Shown piece by piece: positions 45,123-53,338 of a DNA stretch of 64,000 bases. How positions within the stretch are numbered: position 1 is the first letter of the stretch; each line of letters starts with the position of its first letter. Source of the DNA: Sphingopyxis sp. (GTDB lineage Bacteria; Pseudomonadota; Alphaproteobacteria; Sphingomonadales; Sphingomonadaceae). The DNA lies in contig NZ_JAEULM010000011.1 of assembly GCF_016793825.1 (NCBI RefSeq), forward strand, positions 1-64,000, read 5' to 3'. Under the pieces are notes generated by a model, which saw only the letters and a list, made by a program, of their open reading frames with translations, had not been told where the DNA came from and searched no databases. Both the position numbers and the translations under genes were made by a program.

Positions 45123-46351
45123 GTGACCACGGCGGTCAGCGCGGAGCGATGACGGCCGTAGGTCTCGTAAATCCACTGGATGATTTCCTCGCGCCGCTCA
45201 TGCTCGAAGTCGACGTCGATATCGGGCGGCTCCTTGCGCTCGCCCGACACGAAGCGCTCGAAGAGCAACTCGTGCTTGATCGGGTCGATCGAGGTGACGC
45301 CGAGCAGGAAGCAGACGCAGCTGTTCGCCGCCGACCCGCGCCCTTGGCACAATATGCCGCGGCGCCGGCTCTCGGCGACGATCGAATTGACGGTCAGGAA
45401 ATAGGGCGCGTAGCCGAGCTCGCCGATCAGGCGCAGCTCATGCGCGATCTGCTTCCGATAGGCAGGCGGCACGCCGCCCGGAAACATCCGGTTCGCACCT
45501 TCCTCGGTCAACGCCGCCAACGCCTCTTGCGCGGTGCGGCCCTCCATCACCTGCTCATAGGGATATTGGTAGCGGATCTCGCCAAGGTCGAAGCGGCAGG
45601 CTGCCGCGATGTCGGCGGTCGCCGCGATCGCGTCGGGGAAGAGCGCGAAGCGCCTTTCCATTTCGGCCGGGCTCTTCAACGCCCGGTCCATGAAGCGTTC
45701 GCGCTTGAACCCGAGTGCATCGACCGTCGTCTTCTCGCGGATCGCGGTCAGCACGTCCTGCAGCGGGCGCCGTTCGGGCGCATGGTAGAGGATGTCGCCG
45801 AGCGCGACGCTCCGCACCCCGAGCTCCTGCGCCAGCGCATCGAGCGCGCGAAGCCGCGCGAAATCGCCGGGCCGGCGGCGCAGCGCGAGCGCGAGAAAGG
45901 CGCGCGGGCCGAAGGCGCCGCTGAGCTCGGCGAGATCGAGCCGCGCCCGCTCGTCGGCTTCACCGGGCAGGAGGATCGCGACGAGGCCCTCGGCCGCGGC
46001 CGCGACATCGGGCCAGTCGAGCCAGCAATTGCCCTTGCCGCCGCGCGCCTTCCCCAAGGAAAGCAGCCGGGTCAGCCGCGACCAGGCCGCGCGATCGGTC
46101 GGATAGAGGAGGATCGAGCGACCGTCGCGGAGGTCGACGCGCGTCCCCGCGATCAGCCGGACGCCGGTTGTTTCCTGTCCCGACAGGCCGCGCACCATGC
46201 CGGCGACACTGCCCCGGTCGCAAAGCCCGAGAGCCGAATGGCCGAGGGCAACGGCGGCCGCGAACAATTCCTCGGGCGAAGAGGCCCCCCGCAGAAAGGA
46301 AAAATGGCTCGTGGCGTAGAGTTCGACATAGGTCGTAACGGGTTCCGTCAT
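45115..46351 (-). pseudogene. dnaE2: dnaE2 (imuC), 3' two-thirds deleted
   Basis: About 412 residues remain of an error-prone DNA polymerase III alpha subunit that is normally above 1000. The PHP domain (residues 1-270, [22 protein letters not shown]...) and start of the palm are present, including [18 protein letters not shown] and the catalytic [14 protein letters not shown]. Homology stops after [12 protein letters not shown], where DUF2274 sequence begins. Fingers, helix-hairpin and OB domains are gone, so it cannot be a working polymerase. The ATG overlaps the imuB stop (ATGA), the normal imuA-imuB-dnaE2 arrangement. Confidence 0.9.
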
Positions 46352-48153
46352 CCGAACACGCCATGCATGTACCAGCTGAGGTCACCCGTCTTGTCGGTGA
46401 TCGCGTCGCCGCGGCGGAAGAGCCAGAAGCGCTCGCCGCTTGTCGCCTCGACCCGGAAATAGTCGCGAACCGCCCACATCTCGCCGGGACGACGCCACCA
46501 TTCGCCATGGATCCGCTCGGGGCCATCGCCTGCGACCACGGCATAGCTCCGCCCGCGCCACGCGAAGCGGCGCGGCGGATGGTCGGGAAGCAAGGCGACG
46601 ACGCCCGACAGCGCCTCGGGCCGCGCGAGCATCCGGATCGGCCGCGGCCAGACGGGCCAGCCGGCGGGCTTGACCAAAGGCCCGGCGCGCACGATCGCGC
46701 GCTCGGGGACATCGCTTTCGATCGCGGACAGGCGGAACAGCGCGGCATCGCCGGCGCGGCCGGCCAGCGCATCGACGAGCGGAGCGAGGTCGGGCGCCTG
46801 GCGTGCCGTGTCGAGGGCGGCGGCGATCGCCTCGGGCGCCAGCGCTTCGACCTGCGGCGCCGCGAGAACCATCGTCTCGATCCCGAGCCCCGGTTCGATC
46901 CGGTCGATCCGGAGTCTGAACAGGCGCATCAGATGTTTCGCGTCGCGCGTCGCGCGCGCCGTCCCGACGGTGATGAACTGCGCGCCCATGTCCAGCCGGT
47001 CGCAGCGCAAGACGAGGCTCCGCACGCCAAGACTACGCTCGCGCAGCGCGAGCACGAGATCGCCGAGCAGGTCGGCGATGACCTGCTCGATCGCCTCGGC
47101 GGTCCCGATCGGTTCGAGCAAGGAACGGCGCGCCTCGGGCATGTCGAACGGCACGACCGGAACGATCGGCTCGGGCACAAAGCCGCGCGCCTGATCGAGC
47201 CGCTCGACCGCGCCGCGCCCGAGCCGCCGGGCCAAGGGCCCGCGCGGCATCGGATAAAGATCGGCGATCCGCTCGATCCCGAAGCGCGCCGCCGCGGCGA
47301 GCGCCTCCGGCGCCAGCCGGAGCGCCGCCAGCGGCAAAGGCGCCAGCGCGTCGCTCTCGCCTCCTTCCGGCAAGATCCCCACGCCCGCGCCGCCATAGCG
47401 CGCGAGCGCGTGCGCGGCGCCCGGCGTGCCGGCGATCGCGACACGCGCGGTGAAGCCGAGGCGCCGCAGAAAACCGAGCAGACGCGCCGCGAAACGCTCT
47501 TCGCCGCCGAAGAGATGCGTCGTGCCCGACAGGTCGAGCCACAGCCCGTCGGTGCCCGACACCGCCGCCGTCGGCGTCCAGCAGCGGGCGGCGTGGAGCG
47601 CAAGGCGATCGAGCCACGCGCGATCGGCGTCGGGTGCGGCGTCGAGTATGTCGAGATCGGAGACCAGCGCGCGCGCATGGGCGGCCGCCATGCCGGGCAC
47701 GAGGCCGAGATCGAGCGCCGCCGGACAGGCGGCGGTCACGACGTCGCGCTGGCCGGTTCGCGCGACGACGATCGTCGGACGGAGGCCCCAGAGCGGCGGC
47801 AGCGGCGCAGCGAGCCCGCCCGACGTCCCGTCGTCCGAGCGCAACGCCCGGAACACCGGTGCGGCAGCTTCGCTCCGCCGTCCCAGCTCGCGCATCGTCG
47901 GTCGCTGGTGCGCCGGGAGGGCGTCGAGCGACGGCCTGCCGGAGTGCGTGCCTTGCGCCCAGCGCGCGCCCGGACGCCAGCCGCCGCCGCGCGGCACCGA
48001 ACAGGTGCCGGGATTGTCGTCGACAGGCTCGGGGCAGCGCGGACCAGCCCGCGCCCGATCAGGCGGCGTGCCCGAATGCAACGGTGTCCGTTCTGCCCGG
48101 CGCAACCGCTCGATCGGCAGTTGCGGCAGGAAGAGCGAGGCGACCCTGGTCAT
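46348..48153 (-). CDS. imuB: ImuB, Y-family polymerase-like mutasome protein
   Basis: 601 residues from ATG 48153 ([17 protein letters not shown]). The Y-family fold is recognisable ([42 protein letters not shown]), followed by little-finger and a C-terminal tail ([14 protein letters not shown]...[16 protein letters not shown]...LFRRGD). ImuB lacks polymerase activity and recruits DnaE2 to the beta clamp in SOS mutagenesis. Its partner is truncated here, so the pathway should be defective unless another dnaE2 exists. It overlaps imuA by 95 bases. Confidence 0.9.
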   Translation of the reverse strand: MTRVASLFLPQLPIERLRRAERTPLHSGTPPDRARAGPRCPEPVDDNPGTCSVPRGGGWRPGARWAQGTHSGRPSLDALPAHQRPTMRELGRRSEAAAPVFRALRSDDGTSGGLAAPLPPLWGLRPTIVVARTGQRDVVTAACPAALDLGLVPGMAAAHARALVSDLDILDAAPDADRAWLDRLALHAARCWTPTAAVSGTDGLWLDLSGTTHLFGGEERFAARLLGFLRRLGFTARVAIAGTPGAAHALARYGGAGVGILPEGGESDALAPLPLAALRLAPEALAAAARFGIERIADLYPMPRGPLARRLGRGAVERLDQARGFVPEPIVPVVPFDMPEARRSLLEPIGTAEAIEQVIADLLGDLVLALRERSLGVRSLVLRCDRLDMGAQFITVGTARATRDAKHLMRLFRLRIDRIEPGLGIETMVLAAPQVEALAPEAIAAALDTARQAPDLAPLVDALAGRAGDAALFRLSAIESDVPERAIVRAGPLVKPAGWPVWPRPIRMLARPEALSGVVALLPDHPPRRFAWRGRSYAVVAGDGPERIHGEWWRRPGEMWAVRDYFRVEATSGERFWLFRRGDAITDKTGDLSWYMHGVFG

Positions 48154-48847
48154 CGCACGCCTCCAGTTCGAGGGAAAAAGGCGGCCCGCCGCGCTGCCGG
48201 ACCAGCTCGACATTCCAGCGCCCGCGCCCGACGCCGGGCGAGGCGAGGCGGCCCGACGACAAGATGCCGATGCGCCAGCGGGTCATTGCGAGCGACGGAT
48301 CGGCGAGCGGGCATTGGCCGTAACGCCGGTACCGGCGATAGAGGATCATCGGCGTGTTGCCCTCGGATGCGGCCAGTTGCAGCCGGCGCGTCGCGGTCTG
48401 ATCGGCCGCTTTCACTTCGGCAACGACGCAGGCGAGCGAACCATCGCGCAGCGCGTCCTCGCACAGCGCCAGCAGTTCCTTGTCGGTCCTGCCTTGAGCA
48501 TAGAGCACGCGGTCCGGACCGAGCCCCGCCTGTTCGAGACCGGGGGCATAGAGATCGAACCGCGTGAGCGCCCAGAGCGCCGACACGTCGGGCGCCGCCG
48601 CGAAGCGCGACGCGATTCCAGCCGCGAAGAGCGTTGCCGCAGCGTCGTCGCTCCAGCTTGCCGAGGCGCCCGCGACCTCATGCAGGCCTGCGCCATCGAG
48701 CCCGCCGCCAGCGAGAAGATGATCGACCGGCCCGACGCCGAACGGCAGGACCGGCCCGCGCGAGGCGGCTGCACGCGCCACCGCCGCGCGAAGCACGTCG
48801 ATATCTCTGGCACTTGGCCGAGGTGCAGATTGGGGCGTCGTGCTCAT
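48059..48847 (-). CDS. imuA: ImuA, SOS mutasome protein
   Basis: 262 residues, RecA-like fold of the ImuA family: VLPFGVGPVDHLLAGGGLDGAGLHEVAG and AADQTATRRLQLAASEG. In the ImuABC mutasome it supports DnaE2-dependent translesion synthesis. A LexA box (48866-48880) lies 19 bases upstream of the ATG. First gene of the imuA-imuB-dnaE2' operon. Confidence 0.88.
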   Translation of the reverse strand: MSTTPQSAPRPSARDIDVLRAAVARAAASRGPVLPFGVGPVDHLLAGGGLDGAGLHEVAGASASWSDDAAATLFAAGIASRFAAAPDVSALWALTRFDLYAPGLEQAGLGPDRVLYAQGRTDKELLALCEDALRDGSLACVVAEVKAADQTATRRLQLAASEGNTPMILYRRYRRYGQCPLADPSLAMTRWRIGILSSGRLASPGVGRGRWNVELVRQRGGPPFSLELEACDDQGRLALPAATADRAVAPGRTDTVAFGHAA

Positions 48848-48865
48848 GGGAATATCGACTCAAAT

Positions 48866-48880
48866 GTTCCCTTTATGTTC
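48866..48880. promoter_or_regulatory. LexA box of imuA operon
   Basis: GTTC-CCTTTAT-GTTC, the alphaproteobacterial direct-repeat LexA motif GTTC-N7-GTTC. Confidence 0.85.
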
Positions 48881-49068
48881 CACCGAGTCAAAGGGCGCGT
48901 CAAGCGGGCCGCGACGAACCGCCGGGAATCGGTGTGCGCCTTCCGCTCAGCCTCTGTAAAAGCGCAACAAATTGGGCTCATGATCGTGACGGCTGCGTCG
49001 TGCTGACGGAACGAGGATCGCCGCCAAAGCATTGGAAGACCGGTGACGGACCTATTGCGAGGCGAATC

Positions 49069-49626
49069 ATGCGCGAGAAGCACAGCCGCTATTCCACCGT
49101 CTCGATCGTCCTGCACTGGACGATCGCCATCCTGATCATCGCCAATGCCACCTTTGGCGGCTGGATGGAGGACGCCTCGGACAGCGAGAAACTCGGCTAT
49201 TATCAGCTGCACAAATCGGTCGGGATCACGATCCTCGCGCTCAGCCTTATCCGGCTCGGCTGGCGCTTCGGCCATCCCTGGCCGGCCTTCCCCGGCGGCA
49301 TGCCGTCATGGGAACGGCTGCTCGCGCGCACGACCCATATCCTCTTTTATGTGCTGATGATCGGCGCCCCGCTTCTCGGCTGGGCCGCAGCGTCGGCGGG
49401 CGGCGCGCCCGAAGTGCCGCTTTACGGCGCCGTGCCCGCACCCAATCTTCCGCTACCGCTGAATGAGGATCTCGCGGAAGAGCTCGGCGACATACACAAG
49501 CTGATGGTGAAGGCCATTTACGTCGTGCTTGGGCTGCATGTTCTCGGCGCGCTCAAGCATCATTTTTTCGACAAGGACGAAGTGCTTCACCGGATGCTGC
49601 CGCTGTTTCGCAATCCGCGCGGCTGA
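49069..49626 (+). CDS. Cytochrome b561
   Basis: 185 residues with four hydrophobic helices of the bacterial b561/CybB type: SIVLHWTIAILIIANATFGGWM (haem His), YQLHKSVGITILALSLIRLGW, TTHILFYVLMIGAPLLGWAA, and DIHKLMVKAIYVVLGLHVLGALKHHF. It moves electrons in the inner membrane, from quinol to an acceptor (superoxide oxidase in E. coli). The ATG at 49069 begins MREKHSRYSTV; upstream in-frame codons are not part of it. Confidence 0.9.
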   Translation: MREKHSRYSTVSIVLHWTIAILIIANATFGGWMEDASDSEKLGYYQLHKSVGITILALSLIRLGWRFGHPWPAFPGGMPSWERLLARTTHILFYVLMIGAPLLGWAAASAGGAPEVPLYGAVPAPNLPLPLNEDLAEELGDIHKLMVKAIYVVLGLHVLGALKHHFFDKDEVLHRMLPLFRNPRG

Positions 49627-49638
49627 CACGCGTCGGCG

Positions 49639-50076
49639 TCACGGCATGCTGTCGTCGCGGCTGAGCAGGCCCAGGGTGCGCTCATCGCGCTCGCCGCCGA
49701 ACCAGCGGATGAGCGCGGCGGAGAAGAGCGGCCGCCGGCTCACGGCCTCGAACAACGTCAGCGACGAACGCAGCTTGACGGTGTCGACCTCGCCGAAGAC
49801 CGCCACCGGGTCGCTTGCGGGCAGGTCCTGGATCGCCTCGACGCATTCGGCATAGCGCGCGCCGAGAAGCGGATGGGCCAGATAGGCCCGCGCCTCATCG
49901 GCTCCCGCGAGACCGTAGAGCTTCGACGTCGCGCTTCGGCCAAGGCCTGCCAGCTGCGGGAATATGAACCACATCCAGTGCGAGCACTTCTTGCCGCGGC
50001 GAATCTCGCCGAGCGCGCGCGCATAGATTTGCTCCTGCGCCGTCACGAACAGGTCGAGCCCCTCTTCGTTTGTCAT
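49639..50076 (-). CDS. DUF1810 family protein
   Basis: 145 residues, LDLFVTAQEQIYARALGEIRRGKKCSHWMWFIFPQLAGLGRS, the standard DUF1810 signature with KxSHWMWFIFPQ. Function unknown. It overlaps the SRAP gene by ATGA and is probably induced with it. Confidence 0.9.
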   Translation of the reverse strand: MTNEEGLDLFVTAQEQIYARALGEIRRGKKCSHWMWFIFPQLAGLGRSATSKLYGLAGADEARAYLAHPLLGARYAECVEAIQDLPASDPVAVFGEVDTVKLRSSLTLFEAVSRRPLFSAALIRWFGGERDERTLGLLSRDDSMP

Positions 50077-50690
50077 AAGGCAAGAGCGCCTTGCGCAGGG
50101 GGCTTGCCATATACCTGCGTGACCTCAAGGCTGCCTTCGGGAAGCCATTTCAATATGTCCTCGGCCGGAACGCGCGGATCGAGCCAGGCGGCCCATTGAT
50201 CGCGTGGCAGCGGAATGATCTGGCGATGGTGATAGGGTGCGATGTCGGGACCGGCGTCCATGGTCAGGAGGCTGAAGGCTTCGCCGACATGGCTGTCGCG
50301 CCACACACCGGCCATGCAGAACCAGCGATGGTCCTTCATCGTGAACAGCCACTTGTCGAGCCGCTTTTGCGCGGGGTCGGTGGGATCGGTGAACTCGTAG
50401 AAACCGTCGCAGAGGACGAGGCATCGCTGCATGCCGAGATCGCGGCGCTCCGAGCGCACATTATAGACCGGTTTGCCGCCCTGTCCGGGCCAACTCCAGC
50501 GCCGGTTGACAATCGATCCGGCGGAGGCGCCGTCGCTGCTCTTCACGATCGGCGCGGTATCGGTGATGCGGACATCCTCGCGCGCCGGCACGTTCGGTGC
50601 GCCCTCGGGCATATCGATCTTGATCTGGAGGTTGTCGAAGTCTTCGGCGATCGACGCGATGTCTACCTCGAGCCGATAATCATTGCACAT
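50073..50690 (-). CDS. SRAP-domain protein (HMCES/YedK type)
   Basis: 205 residues. SRAP proteins cap abasic sites in single-stranded DNA through a thiazolidine link to Cys2. All landmarks are present: Cys2 (MCNDY), NVR, the CDGFYEF Glu and the YHHR His before IIPL. A LexA box lies 36 bases upstream, shared with the divergent paralog at 50746. Confidence 0.92.
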   Translation of the reverse strand: MCNDYRLEVDIASIAEDFDNLQIKIDMPEGAPNVPAREDVRITDTAPIVKSSDGASAGSIVNRRWSWPGQGGKPVYNVRSERRDLGMQRCLVLCDGFYEFTDPTDPAQKRLDKWLFTMKDHRWFCMAGVWRDSHVGEAFSLLTMDAGPDIAPYHHRQIIPLPRDQWAAWLDPRVPAEDILKWLPEGSLEVTQVYGKPPAQGALAL

Positions 50691-50725
50691 GCGCGTCGGT
50701 CCCCTCGCCCTTGCGACTCAACATC

Positions 50726-50740
50726 GTTCCCATTATGTTC
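50726..50740. promoter_or_regulatory. LexA box between the two SRAP genes
   Basis: GTTC-CCATTAT-GTTC. It shares 12 of 15 bases with the box upstream of imuA and is positioned to control both divergent SRAP genes. Confidence 0.85.
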
Positions 50741-50745
50741 CACAT

Positions 50746-51258
50746 ATGGGTATCGCGCCAACCCCTTTCGATCCCGACGCCCCGAGCGGAGGCGTGCAGG
50801 CGCTCGTCCGGCGCAATCCCGACAATATGACCGAGATCGAAATGGTCAAAGCGGTTTGGGGTTCCGACCCGCGGTTCAACGACGGGATCAATTATCGTTT
50901 CGTGCGCGCCGAGGGCCGTGCCTTCCCGGCGCGCCGCTGCCTGATCCCGGCGTCCGAGTTCCGCATGGGAACCGGCGACCACCGCTACCGGGTGACGCTC
51001 GACAGCGGCAATTTCTTCTATCTCGCCGCAGTGTGGGACCCGCCACTTGCCGACTGGCCGCTGTCCTACCGCATCCTCACCATCCCGGCGGGCGCCGATG
51101 TCATTCCTTATCAGTCGCGCCACGGCGTGATCATCCAGCGGCGCGACGCGAACCATTGGCTCGACGGCAGCCTGCCGAACGAGCTGCTGTTCGAGGAACC
51201 ACCGCGTCATACGCTGTTCGTTGAGCCTTTGCGCAAACAGGCAGAGCTTCCGCTCTAG
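50746..51258 (+). CDS. Degenerate SRAP-family paralog
   Basis: 170 residues from ATG 50746 (MGIAPTPFDPDAPSGGVQALVRR). It keeps the SRAP core order (INYRFVRAEGRAFPARRCLIPASEFRMG; Glu in ASEF; AAVWDPP; IPYQSRHGVII) but the N-terminus has no Cys2, and Gln replaces the active-site His. The ATG is 6 bases from the LexA box, so the mRNA is leaderless or nearly so, or translation begins further in. It may be a non-capping regulator or decoy; that is speculation. Confidence 0.75.
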   Translation: MGIAPTPFDPDAPSGGVQALVRRNPDNMTEIEMVKAVWGSDPRFNDGINYRFVRAEGRAFPARRCLIPASEFRMGTGDHRYRVTLDSGNFFYLAAVWDPPLADWPLSYRILTIPAGADVIPYQSRHGVIIQRRDANHWLDGSLPNELLFEEPPRHTLFVEPLRKQAELPL

Positions 51259-51473
51259 ATCATGATGTCGCCGGCCCGCAGGGCCCGCACAACCGCACTC
51301 TTGGCGAGCCCGCAGCGGGGCGGCGTGCGATGCGCGTCCGTGCCTAGCCGACGCACCGCAAGGATAGCGAGCCGAGTGTGCCGCGCGGCCAAAACAAAAG
51401 TGCGACCCCTGGCCGAGCCTGCGAGGCCAGAGCGCGCTCATCAGATGCCGCGCCCGACATGCCGCCGCGCGGC

Positions 51474-51499
51474 CGTCCCGTCGGCACACCGGCGGGACG
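51474..51499 (-). terminator. Hairpin after HU gene
   Basis: CGTCCCG...CGGGACG with a further CCGG/CCG pairing inside and a TGTG-type loop on the minus strand; only one mismatch in about 11 pairs. It begins 8 bases after the HU stop but has no T tract. The rest of the 248-bp gap to 51259 holds nothing I recognise. Confidence 0.5.
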
Positions 51500-51506
51500 T
51501 ACCGGC

Positions 51507-51782
51507 TCAGCCGTTCAGACGGTCCTTGACGGCCTTCGCGGCGCCGAAGGTCAGCTTCTTCGAAGCCGCAATCTGGATGGTTTCGCCGGTCGAGGGGTTA
51601 CGACCTTCGCGCGCGGCCGATTCCTTGACCTTGAACTTGCCGAAGCCGTTCACCGAGACTTCGTCGCCCTTGGCGGCGGCGTCGGTGATCGCGGCGAAAA
51701 CGGCATCGACAGCCTTCTTCGCATCGGCCTTGCTCAGACCAAGTGCGGTTGCGACGCTGTCCGACAGTTCGGCGTGGTTCAT
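51507..51782 (-). CDS. HU-family DNA-binding protein
   Basis: 91 residues, the usual HU size: MNHAELSDSVATALGLSKADAKKAVDAVF...VSVNGFGKFKVKESAAREGRNPSTGETIQIAASKKLTFGAAKAVKD. The GRNPSTGE arm and Lys-rich tail are intact. Strong AAGGAGATG ribosome site before ATG 51782. Nucleoid-associated DNA bending protein. Confidence 0.95.
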   Translation of the reverse strand: MNHAELSDSVATALGLSKADAKKAVDAVFAAITDAAAKGDEVSVNGFGKFKVKESAAREGRNPSTGETIQIAASKKLTFGAAKAVKDRLNG

Positions 51783-51922
51783 AAAATCATCTCCTTGAGC
51801 GACCGGAAGGATCCCGGCCGGGCGGGCGCTATAGCGCCGCGGACGGATCGGCGCCATCTGCGCCGCGCCAAGGCGCGGAACGGCGAGTTGCACTCGGTGG
51901 CGACGTGCGGCAGTAGCGGCCG

Positions 51923-52828
51923 ATGCTACCCCACCGCCTCATCGCATCCGCGCTTCTCCTGCTTGCCACTGCTTGCGCGCCCGCGACCTCCGCACCCGCA
52001 AACCCGACTATTCCATCGAAACCGATCAAGCTCGCGAGCTGGAACCTTGAATTTCTCGCCGCGAGGAACGGCGAAGGCTGCAACCCCAGGGATGACAGCG
52101 ATTATGCAGCGATGCGCCGCATCGTCGACGACCTCGACGCCGATGTGATCGCCTTTCAGGAAGCCGAGAATGAGGCCGCCGCAGCGCGGGTCTTCGACCC
52201 CGCCAAATATGTCGTGATCATGGAAGCCCGGAAGGGCGCGCCGGGCGGCACCTGCGGCGGCAAGTTCCCGTCGCAGACGGTGATCCGCCAGGCGGTCGGT
52301 TTTGCGATCCGCAAGGACATGGCCTTCGATCGCCATGCCGATGTGACGTCGCTGATGCGCGGCAACGAACAGCTTCGCTCGGGCGTCGACATCACGCTCC
52401 GCCCCGAGGGCCGCACACCGATCCGCCTTCTCGGCATCCACCTCAAGTCAGGCTGCTTCTCCGGGAGCGAGGCGAAGGCCTGCCCCATATTCCAGGATCA
52501 GATTCCGGCGCTCGAAGCCTGGATCGATGGGGCCGCCGCCGGGCCCGACCGCTTCGCGGTGCTTGGAGACTGGAACCGCCGGCTCGCGCTTCCCGGCGAT
52601 ATGATCTGGACCGAAATCGACGATGGTGATCCGGCGAACGCCGATCTGACCCTCGCCGACGCGGGCAAGCCGCCGGCCTGCGATCCGCGTTACGACAGTT
52701 TCATCGATCATATCGTGCTCGACCGGCGCGCCGCTGCCGACCGGACGGGGTTCAGCGAGACGCTCTATGCGCCCGGCGAGAAGCATTACTCGGACCACTG
52801 CCCGATCGCGGTCACGCTGCGGCGATAG
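51923..52828 (+). CDS. EEP-fold nuclease/phosphatase-like lipoprotein
   Basis: 301 residues. Lipoprotein signal MLPHRLIASALLLLATAC with the lipobox Cys18. The endonuclease/exonuclease/phosphatase motifs follow: ASWNLEFL, AFQEAEN, GIHLKSGC, LGDWNR and SDHCPI. A periplasmic or membrane-anchored hydrolase, perhaps a secreted DNase; substrate unknown. Confidence 0.85.
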   Translation: MLPHRLIASALLLLATACAPATSAPANPTIPSKPIKLASWNLEFLAARNGEGCNPRDDSDYAAMRRIVDDLDADVIAFQEAENEAAAARVFDPAKYVVIMEARKGAPGGTCGGKFPSQTVIRQAVGFAIRKDMAFDRHADVTSLMRGNEQLRSGVDITLRPEGRTPIRLLGIHLKSGCFSGSEAKACPIFQDQIPALEAWIDGAAAGPDRFAVLGDWNRRLALPGDMIWTEIDDGDPANADLTLADAGKPPACDPRYDSFIDHIVLDRRAAADRTGFSETLYAPGEKHYSDHCPIAVTLRR

Positions 52829-53037
52829 AAAAATTCCGGGCCTCGAAGTAACCTACGGAACCATCCGCGCCCGGCACGTTTCACTTACCTGTCCAGACGA
52901 AAGAATGGCAGAATTTGATGGCATCTTCGGATGAAATCTAGGGAAGCCCAGCTGCAGAGATGTAGCGGGGCTTACCATTTCCGCTCCGCAGATATGCGGG
53001 CGCCATGCCGCAAGCGAGAAGCCAAGCAGCTCGCCAA

Positions 53038-53166
53038 TCATTCTGCGTCAGGCACGTCCTCGACACTTTCCCGACCGTCATCATCAGGAAGGGGAACCTG
53101 CTCCGGAACTTGCTCGGGGCCGGTCGGGGGAGAATCGGGATGCGGGTCGGGCGGTGCGCTTGCCAT
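53038..53166 (-). CDS. Small acidic, proline-rich protein
   Basis: 42 residues, MASAPPDPHPDSPPTGPEQVPEQVPLPDDDGRESVEDVPDAE. AGGAG precedes the ATG at 53166, and Pro/Asp/Glu make up more than half the protein. Such short disordered proteins occur in sphingomonads; no function is known. The 209 bases to its right-hand neighbour at 52828 hold nothing recognised. Confidence 0.6.
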   Translation of the reverse strand: MASAPPDPHPDSPPTGPEQVPEQVPLPDDDGRESVEDVPDAE

Positions 53167-53338
53167 GACAGCTCCTATGGACGTTGCCACTGGGAAACGG
53201 CCGGCAAGTCCTGCGGTTCCGGCGAGCCCGAGCCGCCCTGCGATCAGGCCGCAGGCCCCGGCACAAAATAGATCCAAAATGGTTTGATCTGGCGCCGGCA
53301 CTTCCGTTTCCCCCCTGTTGACGATAGCGTGCCGCGCC

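Noticed and set aside
46363-48567. 734-residue plus-strand open frame opposite imuB/imuA
   Set aside because: Antisense shadow; Arg-rich low-complexity translation while both minus-strand genes match known families.
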